From: Sphingomonadales bacterium
Lineage (GTDB): Bacteria; Pseudomonadota; Alphaproteobacteria; Sphingomonadales; Sphingomonadaceae
Direction: 5' to 3'
Length of the DNA stretch: 11,833 nt
Assembly: GCA_017302775.1 (NCBI GenBank)
Contig: JAFLDC010000041.1
Coordinates: forward strand, 1-11,833
The translations under genes and the position numbers were made by a program. Position 1 is the stretch's first letter; each line of letters opens with the position of its first letter. Positions 1 to 9,559 of this stretch are shown piece by piece. Below the pieces are notes generated by a model. It was not told where the DNA came from and did not search any database. It worked only from the letters and a program-made list of their open reading frames with translations.

Positions 1-131
1 ATATCCAGCACTTGCGCTTCGGCCTGGGGATAGCTGACCAGCTTCGGCAGCTTGGGCGAGCGCGCACCGATCTGCGGTGCGGCGATGAGTGCGGCGGTAC
101 AGGCGGCTGCGAACAGGACGGAACGGCGCAT
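1..131 (-). CDS. N-terminal fragment of an exported protein of unknown family
   Basis: Only the first 43 codons of a leftward gene are in the window; the rest lies beyond position 1. The start is ATG at 131-129, with a strong Shine-Dalgarno AAAGGAG at 141-147 about nine bases upstream. The translation begins MRRSVLFAAACTAALIAAP, a typical signal peptide: two arginines, a hydrophobic Ala-rich stretch over residues 5-18, and a plausible signal peptidase I site after Ala23 (QIGA/RSP). The visible mature part (RSPKLPKLVSYPQAEAQVLD) is too short to assign to a family. A periplasmic or secreted enzyme such as a peptidase or hydrolase would fit this kind of start, but that is a guess. It is divergent from zwf and shares a 219-bp intergenic region with it. 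Confidence 0.75.
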   Translation of the reverse strand, partial: MRRSVLFAAACTAALIAAPQIGARSPKLPKLVSYPQAEAQVLD

Positions 132-350
132 CGGCGAATCTCCTTTGGCTGTTGCTGTACCCGATTATCCGCCAATGGCGAGAGGGGGTGTGGGCATCAG
201 ACCAGCCGCTCCAACCCCCACGCATGACCCGAACCACAGACGTATTCACGCCATTTCACCAGCCTCCGCCGGCCTGCCTGCACTGGCGCAGCACCCCCGG
301 CACTGCTACCCCGGCGCAGTTCCCACCCCCGGGCGCGAGAGGATTGGCGG
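132..350. other. Divergent intergenic region upstream of zwf
   Basis: This 219-bp spacer separates the leftward exported-protein gene from the rightward zwf operon, so it should contain both promoters. I could not place either with confidence. On the minus strand GATAAT (164-169) lies about 33 bases upstream of the leftward start and could be a -10 box, but no good -35 hexamer stands 17 bases before it. On the plus strand no convincing sigma-70 box pair is visible. The zwf Shine-Dalgarno is GAGAGGA at 337-343, seven bases before its ATG. A loose inverted pair GGGGGT (about 185-190) and ACCCCC (about 212-217) is present but has a long loop and is probably chance in this GC-rich stretch. No small ORF here looks real. 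Confidence 0.5.
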
Positions 351-1782
351 ATGAGTTTTACCGCAGACCGTTTGTTGCTGTTCGGCGCCACCGGCGATCT
401 TGCCCAGCGCATGTTGCTGCCCTCGCTCTGCGCGCTCCACGCGGACAAACTGGTATCCGAAGATCTCGAGATTGTCGGCACCGCGCGCCAGCCGCTGGAT
501 GATGCCAGCTTTCGCAATTTCGCGCGCGAGGCACTGGAAAAGTTCATGCCGGCGGATCGACGCGGCGGGATGGCTACATTTCTCAACCGGCTGCACTACC
601 AGCCGCTCGATGCCACCGACATGGCTGGATATGAAGCGCTGGCAGCCAAGGTCGGCACGCCGCGGCAAGGGCTGGCGATCTTCCTCTCCACCGCGCCCAG
701 CCTGTTCGAACCGACCATTGCCGGGCTGACCCAGGGCGGCCTGACCGGGGAAAATGTCCGTATCGGGCTGGAAAAGCCGCTTGGCACCTCGCTGGAATCC
801 AGTCGCGAGATCAATGATGCCGTGGCCGTTGCCTTCCCGGAGGAAAGCACCTTCCGGATCGATCATTATCTGGGCAAGGAAACCGTCCAGAACCTGCTGG
901 CGCTGCGCTTTGCCAATATCCTGTTCGAACCGTTGTGGAACGCAGCCCATATCGATCACGTCCAGATCACCATCGCCGAAACCGTCGGGCTGGAAAGCCG
1001 GGTCGGTTATTATGACGGCGCCGGGGCCCTGCGCGACATGGTCCAGAACCATATGCTGCAATTGCTGGCGCTGGTGGCGATGGAGCCGCCCGCCAATTAC
1101 GATGCGACCGCCATCCGTGACGAGAAGGTCAAGGTGCTGCGGGCGCTGCGGCTGATCGATCCGGACGAAACGGTAACCGGGCAGTACCGCAAGGGTGCGA
1201 TCGATGGCCAGCCGGTGCCCGGCTATGACGAGGAGCTGGGCAAGGATTCAGACACCGAAACCTTCGTCGCGATCAAGGCCCACCTCGATAACTGGCGGTG
1301 GAAAGGCGTGCCGTTCTACCTGCGCACCGGCAAGCGCCTGCCCGAGCGCAAGACCGAGATCGTAGTCCAGTTCCGCCGCGTGCCGCATTCGATCTTTGCC
1401 GGCAAGGGCGCGCAGACCACGCCGAACCGGCTGGTGATCGGCATCCAGCCGGAAGAGAACATCACGCTGTCGCTAATGGCGAAGGTGCCCGGGCTCGATC
1501 GCGAGGGAATCCGCCTGCGTCAGGTTCCGCTCGACATCGCCATGGCCGATGCTTTTGCCGGCCCGATGAAACGGATCGCCTATGAGCGGCTGCTGCTGGA
1601 CCTGATCGAAGGGGATCAGACGCTGTTCGTGCGGCGTGACGAGGTGGAAGCGCAGTGGGACTGGATCGACGGGATCCGTGCCAGCTGGAACGAACATGGC
1701 GTACGGCCCAAGGCCTATACCTCGGGCACCTGGGGCCCCAGCTCCGCCGTCGCCCTGACCGAGCGCGATGGAGTACATTGGA

Positions 1783-1790
<8 letters not shown>
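351..1790 (+). CDS. zwf: Glucose-6-phosphate 1-dehydrogenase
   Basis: A cytoplasmic enzyme that oxidises glucose 6-phosphate to 6-phosphoglucono-1,5-lactone with NAD(P)+, the entry step of the Entner-Doudoroff and pentose phosphate routes. The 479-residue protein has the usual length. The N-terminal dinucleotide fold shows GATGDLA at residues 12-18. The family signature RIDHYLGKE is present, with D171, H172 and K176 in the substrate site, and the catalytic-base histidine is H234 in DMVQNHMLQ. The C-terminal half carries [17 protein letters not shown] and ends SGTWGPSSA. The residue after QR in the coenzyme motif is Met21, where most homologues have Lys (RKL); this QRML form matches my memory of Zymomonas Zwf. 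The start is ATG at 351 with GAGAGGA seven bases upstream. It is the first gene of a five-gene operon and overlaps edd by 8 bp. Confidence 0.97.
1770..1773 (+). promoter_or_regulatory. Ribosome binding site deciding the edd start
   Basis: GGAG lies inside the last codons of zwf, nine bases before ATG 1783. It supports that start over the in-frame ATG at 1768, which has no matching site and would add five residues absent from known Edd proteins. Confidence 0.65.
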
Positions 1791-3593
<1,803 letters not shown>

Positions 3594-3597
<4 letters not shown>

Positions 3598-4571
3598 GCA
3601 CCGAACTGGTCACGGTTGATATTGGCGGCACGCATGCCCGCTTCGCGCTTGCCACGATCGAGGCGGACGGTTCGATTGCTCTGGGCGAACCGGCCACATT
3701 GCACACCAAGGACCACGCCAGCTTCCAGACCGCGTGGGAAGACTTCGCACGGATGCAGGGCGGCACCCTGCCCGCCGCCGTCTCGATTGCCATAGCAGGG
3801 CCGGTGGGCGGGGAAGTGATCCGTTTCACCAACAACCCCTGGGTGATCCGCCCGGCGCTGATTCCTGAAAAGCTGGGTGCCGAACGCTATACCGTCATCA
3901 ACGATTTCGGCGCGGTCGGCCATGCCGTGGCCTGCGCCGAGGCAGAGCATTTCGTTCATCTGACCGGCCCTGACGTCCCGCTTCCGGCAGCCGGAACCCT
4001 GTCAATCGTCGGCCCCGGCACCGGCTTGGGTGTGGCGCATGTCTGGCGCGATGGTCGCGGCGGTTACCGGGTCCAGGCAACCGAGGGCGGCCACGTGGAC
4101 TATGCCCCGCTTGACAGTATCGAGGATGCGATCCTGGCCCGGCTACGCCAGCGGTATCGCCGCGTTTCGGTCGAACGGGTCGTTTCCGGACCGGGCCTGG
4201 TCGATATTTACGAAGCGCTGGCCATACTCGAAGGACGGGCCATTCAGCCCACCGATGACAAGACCCTGTGGCAGCGCGGAACCAGCGGAGAAGACAGCCT
4301 GGCCGCAGCCGCGGTCGATCGGTTCTGCCTTTCGCTTGGCGCCTTTGCCGGTGACATCGCTCTGGCCCAGGGCGCGTCCGGCGTGGTGATCGCGGGCGGG
4401 CTCGGCCTGCGGATCAAGGATACCCTGTTGCGTTCCGGCTTTGCCAACCGCTTTACCGCCAAAGGCCGGTTTGCCGAACTGATGGCCGGCTTGCCCGTCA
4501 AGCTGATCACGCATCCCCAGCCCGGCCTGTTCGGGGCCGCCGCCGCCTTTGCCAAGGAACACCAGTCATGA
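3594..4571 (+). CDS. glk: Glucokinase (Glk family)
   Basis: ATP-dependent phosphorylation of glucose to glucose 6-phosphate, feeding zwf at the head of the same operon. The 325-residue product belongs to the Glk family (E. coli Glk is 321 residues) and not the ROK family, since the ROK zinc-binding cysteine motif is absent. Visible motifs are the phosphate-1 loop [13 protein letters not shown] (residues 8-20), the catalytic aspartate D104 in [12 protein letters not shown], the glycine loop GPGTGLG (140-146), EGGHVDY with E164 and H167 as sugar ligands, E194 in [17 protein letters not shown], and the adenosine-site VVIAGGLG near the C-terminus. Start ATG 3594 has GGAGG at 3582-3586, seven bases upstream, and overlaps the edd stop as ATGA. 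It overlaps eda by 4 bp in the same way. Its presence suggests that free glucose enters by a non-PTS transporter, although no transporter is visible in the window. Confidence 0.96.
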
Positions 4572-5182
4572 GCCCGATCGAAACCATCATGCGTAAGGCC
4601 CCGGTGATTCCGGTGCTGGTTATCGAAGACGTCGCTCACGCCGCGCCGATTGCGCAGGCATTGGTCGCGGGCGGCTTGCCAGTGCTGGAAGTAACCCTGC
4701 GCACCGCCAGTGCGCTCGATGTCATTCGCGAAATGAAGCGTGTGCCCGGGGCAATCGTTGGGGCGGGTACCGTGCTGAACGAGTTCGCACTGGAAGACGC
4801 GCTCGAAGCCGGCAGCGAATTCATCGTCTCGCCCGGACTGACCGACGGCCTGGCCAAGGCCGCCATCGCTTCGGGCACGGCCTTCCTGCCCGGCATTGCC
4901 ACCAGCAGCGATGTCATGCGCGGGCTCGATCTCGGGCTGGACCGGTTCAAGTTCTTTCCGGCCGAAGCCAACGGCGGCATCCCCGCGCTCAAAGCCATCG
5001 CAGCGCCGTTCGGCATGGTCCGGTTCTGCCCGACCGGCGGAATCACGGCTGCCACGGCGCCAGACTGGCTGGCGCTGGATGCGGTGCTGTGCTGCGGTGG
5101 ATCGTGGCTGGTGCCCAAGGGCACCCCGGATATCGCCGCCATCGAAACCGCGGCGCGGGCGGCGGCGGTGCTGGCCCGGTGA
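4568..5182 (+). CDS. eda: KDPG aldolase (2-dehydro-3-deoxy-6-phosphogluconate aldolase)
   Basis: Class I aldolase that cleaves KDPG into pyruvate and glyceraldehyde 3-phosphate, the last Entner-Doudoroff step. The 204-residue (alpha/beta)8 protein has the standard family length. The active-site signature [11 protein letters not shown] carries the catalytic glutamate E41, and the Schiff-base lysine is K128 in [12 protein letters not shown]; their spacing of 87 residues is close to E45-K133 in E. coli. Other family marks are [30 protein letters not shown] and CPTGGIT. Start ATG 4568 overlaps the glk stop codon (ATGA) and has AAGGA at 4554-4558, nine bases upstream. Its own stop TGA (5180-5182) overlaps the GTG start of the next gene. 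Some homologues also act on 2-keto-4-hydroxyglutarate, which the sequence does not decide. Confidence 0.97.
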   Translation: MSPIETIMRKAPVIPVLVIEDVAHAAPIAQALVAGGLPVLEVTLRTASALDVIREMKRVPGAIVGAGTVLNEFALEDALEAGSEFIVSPGLTDGLAKAAIASGTAFLPGIATSSDVMRGLDLGLDRFKFFPAEANGGIPALKAIAAPFGMVRFCPTGGITAATAPDWLALDAVLCCGGSWLVPKGTPDIAAIETAARAAAVLAR

Positions 5183-7953
5183 CGCTCCTCGCCCGGCTCG
5201 ATTTCCGTCTGCAGACGCTGCATCAGCGGACCGCGGAAACCCCGCTGTTCAACCCGGTGTTCCAGCTCAGCCTGGAACTGTCACGGCAGATCGAGAACGG
5301 CGAACTGACGCTGAGCGACATCGATCAACTGGTGGCAGAACTCGACTGCGAAGGGCTGCTGGCCCGCGCCGACCGGCTCAACCGGCTGGTCGCGCCGCTG
5401 GCCCCCACAGCCAATACCGCGGCGCTCGCCGCTTTAGGCGATGGTGACGATTTCGCCAGCTACGCCGCCCGCTGGTCTCAGCCCGTCGCGCATATCGTTT
5501 TCACTGCACACCCTACTTTCCTGCTCACCGCCCGGCAATCCCAAGCCGTCGCCAAGGCCGCCGCTTCGGGCGAAGTCGAGGCCGCGACTGCCTGCGTACC
5601 CCCGCACGCCCGCGACGCGATAACGCTGGATGGCGAGCATCGTGCGGCGATGGATGCGCTGGCACGGGCCCAGGCTGCGCGCGATACGATGGTCCGCACC
5701 CTGCTGGCCACTGCGCGCCAGCGCTGGCCGCAGCAGTGGCGCAGTCTGGCCCCGCTGCCACTGCGCTTCGCCACCTGGGTCGGCTATGACATGGACGGCC
5801 GCACCGACATTTCGTGGGCCACTTCGCTGCGTTACCGCTTGCAGGAAAAGGCCGAGCGGCTGGCCAGCTACGCGGCAATGCTGGCTGAAATCGCGCCCGA
5901 CGTCGCCGATGGGTTGCGCGCTGCGTCAGGCTATGCCGCGACGCTGGCCGAGCGGCTGGGCCGGCTGGACCTGACCGATCCGGCAGCGCTCTCGGCTGTC
6001 GCCAATACCATCGCCGCCGATCATCCCTTCAAGCTGACCAGCCTGGCGGCGACCATTGCCGGGCTGGAGCAGGCCGCAGCGCGGGCGGATGATGACGCCG
6101 CTGAATGCCTGCTGACGGCCGCAGCGGCAATGCGGGCCGATGGCCTGGGCATGGGCTGGATCCACTTCCGGGTGAATTCCAGCCAGCTGCAGAACGCCAT
6201 CCGGCGCCGGATCGATCCGACCGGCAAGCTTGATCTTGCCAGCCAGGCTGCGCTGGTGCGGATGCGCGAACTGTTGGCAGAGGCGAAGCCGCTGCGCAGC
6301 AACATGGCCGCGCTGGCGATCGAAAACAGCACCGCGATCCGCCAGTTCCTGGCCATGGCCCAGATCCTGCACCATATCGATAGCGATGCGCCGATCCGCA
6401 TGCTGGTGGCGGAATGCGAAGAACCGACGACGGTGCTGGCGGCGTTATACTTCGCCAAACTGTTCGGGATTGATGACAAGGTTGATGTATCGCCATTGTT
6501 TGAAACCGAAAGCGCGCTGGAGCATGGCGGACGGTTCCTTGACGCGCTGCTCGCCGAAGATGCCTATCGCGGCTATGCCCGGCAGCGCGGGCGGGTTTCG
6601 ATCCAGACCGGATTTTCGGACGCCGGGCGGTTCGTCGGACAGATCCCGGCAGCGCTCGCGATCGAACGGTTGCAAGGCCGGCTCAGCGCTGCGATGGCCA
6701 GTAATGGCCTGACCGATGTCGCCGCGTTGATCTTCAACACGCACGGCGAGAGCATGGGGCGCGGCGCGCATCCCGATGGCTTTGCCGATCGGCTCGCCTG
6801 GCCGCTCTCGCCATGGGCGCGGCGCCGCTTTGTTCGGGCCGGAATCCGGCTTGAGCCAGAGGTCAGCTTTCAGGGCGGCGATGGCTATCTGTTTTTCGGA
6901 ACGCCGGAATTGGCGCTGGCAACGCTGACCCGCTTTGCCGAGCTGCCGCCGTGCCGCACCGATGCCGATGCGCCGGCGGACCCGTTCTATCGCCGGACCG
7001 ACCTCAGTCTCGATTTCTACCGGGCGATCCGCCGCTTCCAGGCGGCACAGTTGACCAGCCGGACCTATCCGCGTGCCGTTACCGCGTTTGGCCTGGGCCT
7101 GCTCAACGACACCGGCAGCCGCAAAAGCCGCCGCCAGAGCGACCTCGCCGCCGATCGCGAGATGAGCCTGCGCCAAATCCGCGCGATCCCGCATAATGCG
7201 GTGCTGCAACAGCTGGGCTATCCGGTCAACGTCATCGGCGGGTTCGGCACCGCTGCCGAAGGCAACTACGAAGCCCTCGCCGAACTCCTGACGCAAAGCG
7301 ACCGCGGACGGCAGCTGGTGCGGCTGGTCCGCAGTGCCAATGCCCTGGCTTCGATCAAGACCGTCGCCGCCTACGGCGAGCTGTTCAATTCGGCCTACTG
7401 GGCAAGCCGCCCTTATCGCGGCGACGAAGGGCATATCGCCGACGCCTGTCTGGCACTGGCGGAGTATCTCACCACCGACGATCGCACCGGGGTGTTCCGG
7501 CGGATGGCCAGCCGCCTGCGCGTGGACGCGCTCAAGCTGCACCGCCTGCTCGCGCTGATCCCTGATGAAGCCCCGGCGCCGCGCCGTGAACAGACGCGCC
7601 GTACCCTGGGCGTGCTGCAGGCGCTGCGACTGGCTTTGATGCAGCACATGTTCCTGCGCGCGGTTTCCGTGCCGGCCTTCAGCCGTGCCAATGACATCGC
7701 CCGCGAAGACGTGCTGGAAATGGTCTTTACCCTGCGGATCGACGAAGCGCTCGCTCAGATGCGCCGTGCTTTTCCGGCAAGCGAACCGCACCTCGCTGAT
7801 TTCGCCGTGACGGAGGCCAGCGATTACCCGGATGAGGCAGCAGTCGGCTATTCGGCGATCCACCGGGACTTCATTGACCCGATCGAGCAGGCTCAGCTGT
7901 TGTCGCTGCGGATTACCACGGCCATCGCCAATCTGTTTGGAGCGCACGGCTAA
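5179..7953 (+). CDS. ppc: Divergent phosphoenolpyruvate carboxylase family protein
   Basis: Predicted to carboxylate PEP to oxaloacetate, refilling the TCA cycle from Entner-Doudoroff carbon. From GTG 5179 the protein has 924 residues (E. coli Ppc has 883). PEPC landmarks occur in the right order but are altered. FTAHPTF holds the catalytic histidine H111, with Phe where bacterial enzymes have Glu. Then come GYDMDGRTD (202-209, against GGDRDGNP), PLFETE with metal-ligand E442, [11 protein letters not shown] (477-487) with metal-ligand D481 but R484 in place of Lys, [12 protein letters not shown] (521-532, against HGRGGSxGRGG) keeping R528 but with His522 at the other Arg, and GSR (646-648) with R648. 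It ends LFGAHG rather than RNTG. The GTG start overlaps the eda stop (GTGA) and has no clear Shine-Dalgarno, so expression probably depends on coupling to eda. ATG 5089, deep inside eda, adds a non-PEPC N-terminus and is unlikely. The family call is firm; full activity is not. Confidence 0.85.
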   Translation: MTLLARLDFRLQTLHQRTAETPLFNPVFQLSLELSRQIENGELTLSDIDQLVAELDCEGLLARADRLNRLVAPLAPTANTAALAALGDGDDFASYAARWSQPVAHIVFTAHPTFLLTARQSQAVAKAAASGEVEAATACVPPHARDAITLDGEHRAAMDALARAQAARDTMVRTLLATARQRWPQQWRSLAPLPLRFATWVGYDMDGRTDISWATSLRYRLQEKAERLASYAAMLAEIAPDVADGLRAASGYAATLAERLGRLDLTDPAALSAVANTIAADHPFKLTSLAATIAGLEQAAARADDDAAECLLTAAAAMRADGLGMGWIHFRVNSSQLQNAIRRRIDPTGKLDLASQAALVRMRELLAEAKPLRSNMAALAIENSTAIRQFLAMAQILHHIDSDAPIRMLVAECEEPTTVLAALYFAKLFGIDDKVDVSPLFETESALEHGGRFLDALLAEDAYRGYARQRGRVSIQTGFSDAGRFVGQIPAALAIERLQGRLSAAMASNGLTDVAALIFNTHGESMGRGAHPDGFADRLAWPLSPWARRRFVRAGIRLEPEVSFQGGDGYLFFGTPELALATLTRFAELPPCRTDADAPADPFYRRTDLSLDFYRAIRRFQAAQLTSRTYPRAVTAFGLGLLNDTGSRKSRRQSDLAADREMSLRQIRAIPHNAVLQQLGYPVNVIGGFGTAAEGNYEALAELLTQSDRGRQLVRLVRSANALASIKTVAAYGELFNSAYWASRPYRGDEGHIADACLALAEYLTTDDRTGVFRRMASRLRVDALKLHRLLALIPDEAPAPRREQTRRTLGVLQALRLALMQHMFLRAVSVPAFSRANDIAREDVLEMVFTLRIDEALAQMRRAFPASEPHLADFAVTEASDYPDEAAVGYSAIHRDFIDPIEQAQLLSLRITTAIANLFGAHG

Positions 7954-8089
7954 CTCGCTGTAGCATCAGCGTTAACCTTTGCGTGGCAGGCAGTCCCGTC
8001 GCGGAACGCCGCGCGTGCAGCGCTGGCCTTGGCCACGATGATGGTGGTATTGCCAGTATGAGGGTTTTTTGATTGCTGGGATCGCGACG
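7954..8089. other. Intergenic spacer after the Entner-Doudoroff operon
   Basis: This 136-bp stretch must end the operon or carry it through, and probably starts the next transcript. One small hairpin is visible, CGCGG-AACG-CCGCG at 8000-8013, a 5-bp stem with a tetraloop but no T tract after it. A run of six T at 8065-8070 has no stable stem just before it. I therefore cannot call an intrinsic terminator, and read-through into the L,D-transpeptidase gene is possible. No clear sigma-70 promoter was found. Confidence 0.4.
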
Positions 8090-8737
8090 ATGAAATTCAA
8101 TTCCGGTTATGCCTTGCTTGGCCTGTTCGGCGCTGCCGTTCTTGGCGGCGGCGCGTTCCTGCTGTCGCAGTCACAGGATCCCGATGCGCCCTCCCCTGCG
8201 GCAGACCCCAGCCTTGTGGCGCAGGCCCCGGTCGCCAAGGCATCCGCTCCGGCACCTGCCGCACCCCCCAGGGATGAGCGCTTTGTCATCAAGCGGATCC
8301 TGCCGATTTCCGGCCCGATCAAGTACGGTGAATGGCATTGGGACGACAAGGGCGTGGCCGATGGCCCGATCGTGGTCACTGTCGATCTTGATGCCCGGGT
8401 CCTATCCGTATTCAAGGGCGGCTATGAAATCGGCGCCACGGCTGTGCTGCTTGGTACCACCGAAAAGCCCACCCCGCTTGGGGAATTTCCGATCAAGTGG
8501 AAGAAAGCCGATCACTACTCCAGCACCTACGATGGTGCGCCGATGCCCTTCACGCAGAACCTCACCACCGATGGCGTAGCCATTCATGGCACCAAGGTGG
8601 AAAAGGGCTATGCCAGCCACGGCTGCATCGGCGTACCGAACGATTTCGGCCGGAAGCTGTTCGGCGTCACCAAGGTGGGCGACAAGGTAATCATCACCAA
8701 GGGCAAAACCGCCAAGCAGGGCGACAGCCTGATCTGA
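8090..8737 (+). CDS. L,D-transpeptidase (YkuD domain), membrane-anchored
   Basis: YkuD-family proteins use a cysteine to form 3-3 crosslinks in peptidoglycan or to attach proteins to it, acting in the periplasm. The 215-residue product starts MKFNSGYALLGLFGAAVLG. A single hydrophobic segment at residues 7-25 serves as signal anchor or signal peptide, followed by a Pro/Ala-rich linker (about 30-60) and a YkuD domain (about 93-205). The catalytic motif is H166GT followed by SHGC at 176-179, with Cys179 as nucleophile. After the cysteine it reads IGVPN, where many relatives have an Arg (SHGCxR). No LysM or other wall-binding domain is present. The chosen start ATG 8090 has GGGA (8078-8081) eight bases upstream. 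A TTG at 8069 is in frame but less likely. It stands alone, convergent with the SDR gene 15 bp downstream. Its substrate (crosslinking or protein anchoring) cannot be told. Confidence 0.88.
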   Translation: MKFNSGYALLGLFGAAVLGGGAFLLSQSQDPDAPSPAADPSLVAQAPVAKASAPAPAAPPRDERFVIKRILPISGPIKYGEWHWDDKGVADGPIVVTVDLDARVLSVFKGGYEIGATAVLLGTTEKPTPLGEFPIKWKKADHYSSTYDGAPMPFTQNLTTDGVAIHGTKVEKGYASHGCIGVPNDFGRKLFGVTKVGDKVIITKGKTAKQGDSLI

Positions 8738-8752
8738 GCATCCCGTCGCCGT

Positions 8753-9544
8753 TCAGGCCAGACCCCTATCGAGGTTGCGCTGGGTAGCATCGCCCAGACT
8801 GCTACCCCCGTCGATATCGAGAATGGTGCCGGTGATGTATTTTGCCGCATCGCTGGACAAGAACACCGCACCTTCGGCGATTTCCTCGACAAAGCCCCAG
8901 CGCTTCATCGCGATCCGTTCAAAATGCTTGGCTTTGGTCGATTCATCCGGGGCCAGCCGGGCCATGCCTTCGGTCCCCTCGATTGGTCCGGGTGATATGC
9001 CGTTGACCCGCACGTCAGGCCCCCATTCCAGCGCCAGCACGCGAACCAGTTGGTTGATCCCCGCCTTGGCCGCACAGGCATGCGCCTGCAGCTGCATCGG
9101 ATTGACCGCCTGCCCGGCTGTGATCGCGATCAGCGAAGCATGGGGCGCGAGCAGATCATGGCAACCGCGGAACACGTTGAACGTGCCGAGCAAATCGATA
9201 TCGACGACGGTCTTGAAGGCGTTGGCGCTCATCCCCAGCACCGGTGCCAGAAAGTTTCCGGCGGCGCCCGACACTACGATGTCCAACGGGCCGAACCGAT
9301 CGCGGACGTCTTCCATCGCTGCGCGGATTGCGCCGTAATCACGCACGTCGGCGGTCAGGCCGATCGCTTCGTGTCCGATCTCTGCCGCAGCATTGGCCGC
9401 CTTTTCAGGATTGCGTCCCAGCACCGCCACCCGCGCGCCCAGCGCGGCGTAGCGTCTGGCGATGCCCAGGTTGATACCGCTGGTGCCGCCAGCGACAAAC
9501 GCCACCTTGCCTTGCAGCAGGTCGTCCTTGAAGGGTGATGTCAT
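8753..9544 (-). CDS. SDR oxidoreductase, peroxisomal-type 2,4-dienoyl-CoA reductase-like
   Basis: A cytoplasmic short-chain dehydrogenase/reductase of 263 residues. The coenzyme motif is GGTSGINLG (19-27). The central blocks GAAGNFLAP (93-101), FKTVVDIDLLGTFNV (110-124), LQAHACAAKAG (152-162), LALEWGPDVRVNGISPGPI (170-188) and a C-terminal DIDGG closely follow the peroxisomal 2,4-dienoyl-CoA reductase (DECR2) pattern. As in that group, the usual SDR tyrosine is absent: Ala156 stands four residues before Lys160. D117 takes the place of the canonical Asn, fitting the Asp/Lys mechanism described for the peroxisomal enzyme. The likely role is NADPH reduction of 2,4-dienoyl-CoA during beta-oxidation of unsaturated acyl chains; the exact substrate is inferred. 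The start is ATG 9544-9542, with GAGGAG eight bases upstream overlapping the stop of the preceding SDR gene. The two are probably cotranscribed. Confidence 0.85.
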   Translation of the reverse strand: MTSPFKDDLLQGKVAFVAGGTSGINLGIARRYAALGARVAVLGRNPEKAANAAAEIGHEAIGLTADVRDYGAIRAAMEDVRDRFGPLDIVVSGAAGNFLAPVLGMSANAFKTVVDIDLLGTFNVFRGCHDLLAPHASLIAITAGQAVNPMQLQAHACAAKAGINQLVRVLALEWGPDVRVNGISPGPIEGTEGMARLAPDESTKAKHFERIAMKRWGFVEEIAEGAVFLSSDAAKYITGTILDIDGGSSLGDATQRNLDRGLA

Positions 9545-9552
9545 GCGCGTTG

Positions 9553-9559
9553 CTCCTCA
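9553..9559 (-). promoter_or_regulatory. Ribosome binding site fused to upstream stop codon
   Basis: On the minus strand TGAGGAG combines the TGA stop of the HSD10-like gene with the Shine-Dalgarno of the dienoyl-CoA-reductase-like gene, eight bases before its ATG at 9544. This supports one transcript and coupled translation of the two SDRs. Confidence 0.65.

Noticed and set aside
306..1061. 251-codon minus-strand frame opposite zwf
   Set aside because: It lies antisense to well-conserved G6PD motifs, has no family features, and would extend into the intergenic region without a clear start site.
5089..5178. Upstream ATG extension of ppc
   Set aside because: It would overlap eda by 94 bp and add about 30 Gly/Arg-rich residues that are simply the shifted reading of the eda C-terminus.
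6445..7947. 500-codon open frame on the minus strand opposite ppc
   Set aside because: Its translation has no recognisable domain and is rich in Arg, Gln, Gly and Ala. Long antisense frames are common in GC-rich coding DNA, and the opposite frame clearly matches PEPC.
8000..8070. Intrinsic terminator after ppc (small hairpin plus T run)
   Set aside because: The 5-bp CGCGG/CCGCG hairpin lies about 50 bases before the six-T run, and no stable stem directly precedes the T run.
8069..8089. TTG start seven codons upstream for the L,D-transpeptidase
   Set aside because: It is a rare start codon with poor spacing to any Shine-Dalgarno. ATG 8090 gives a cleaner signal anchor beginning MKFNSG.
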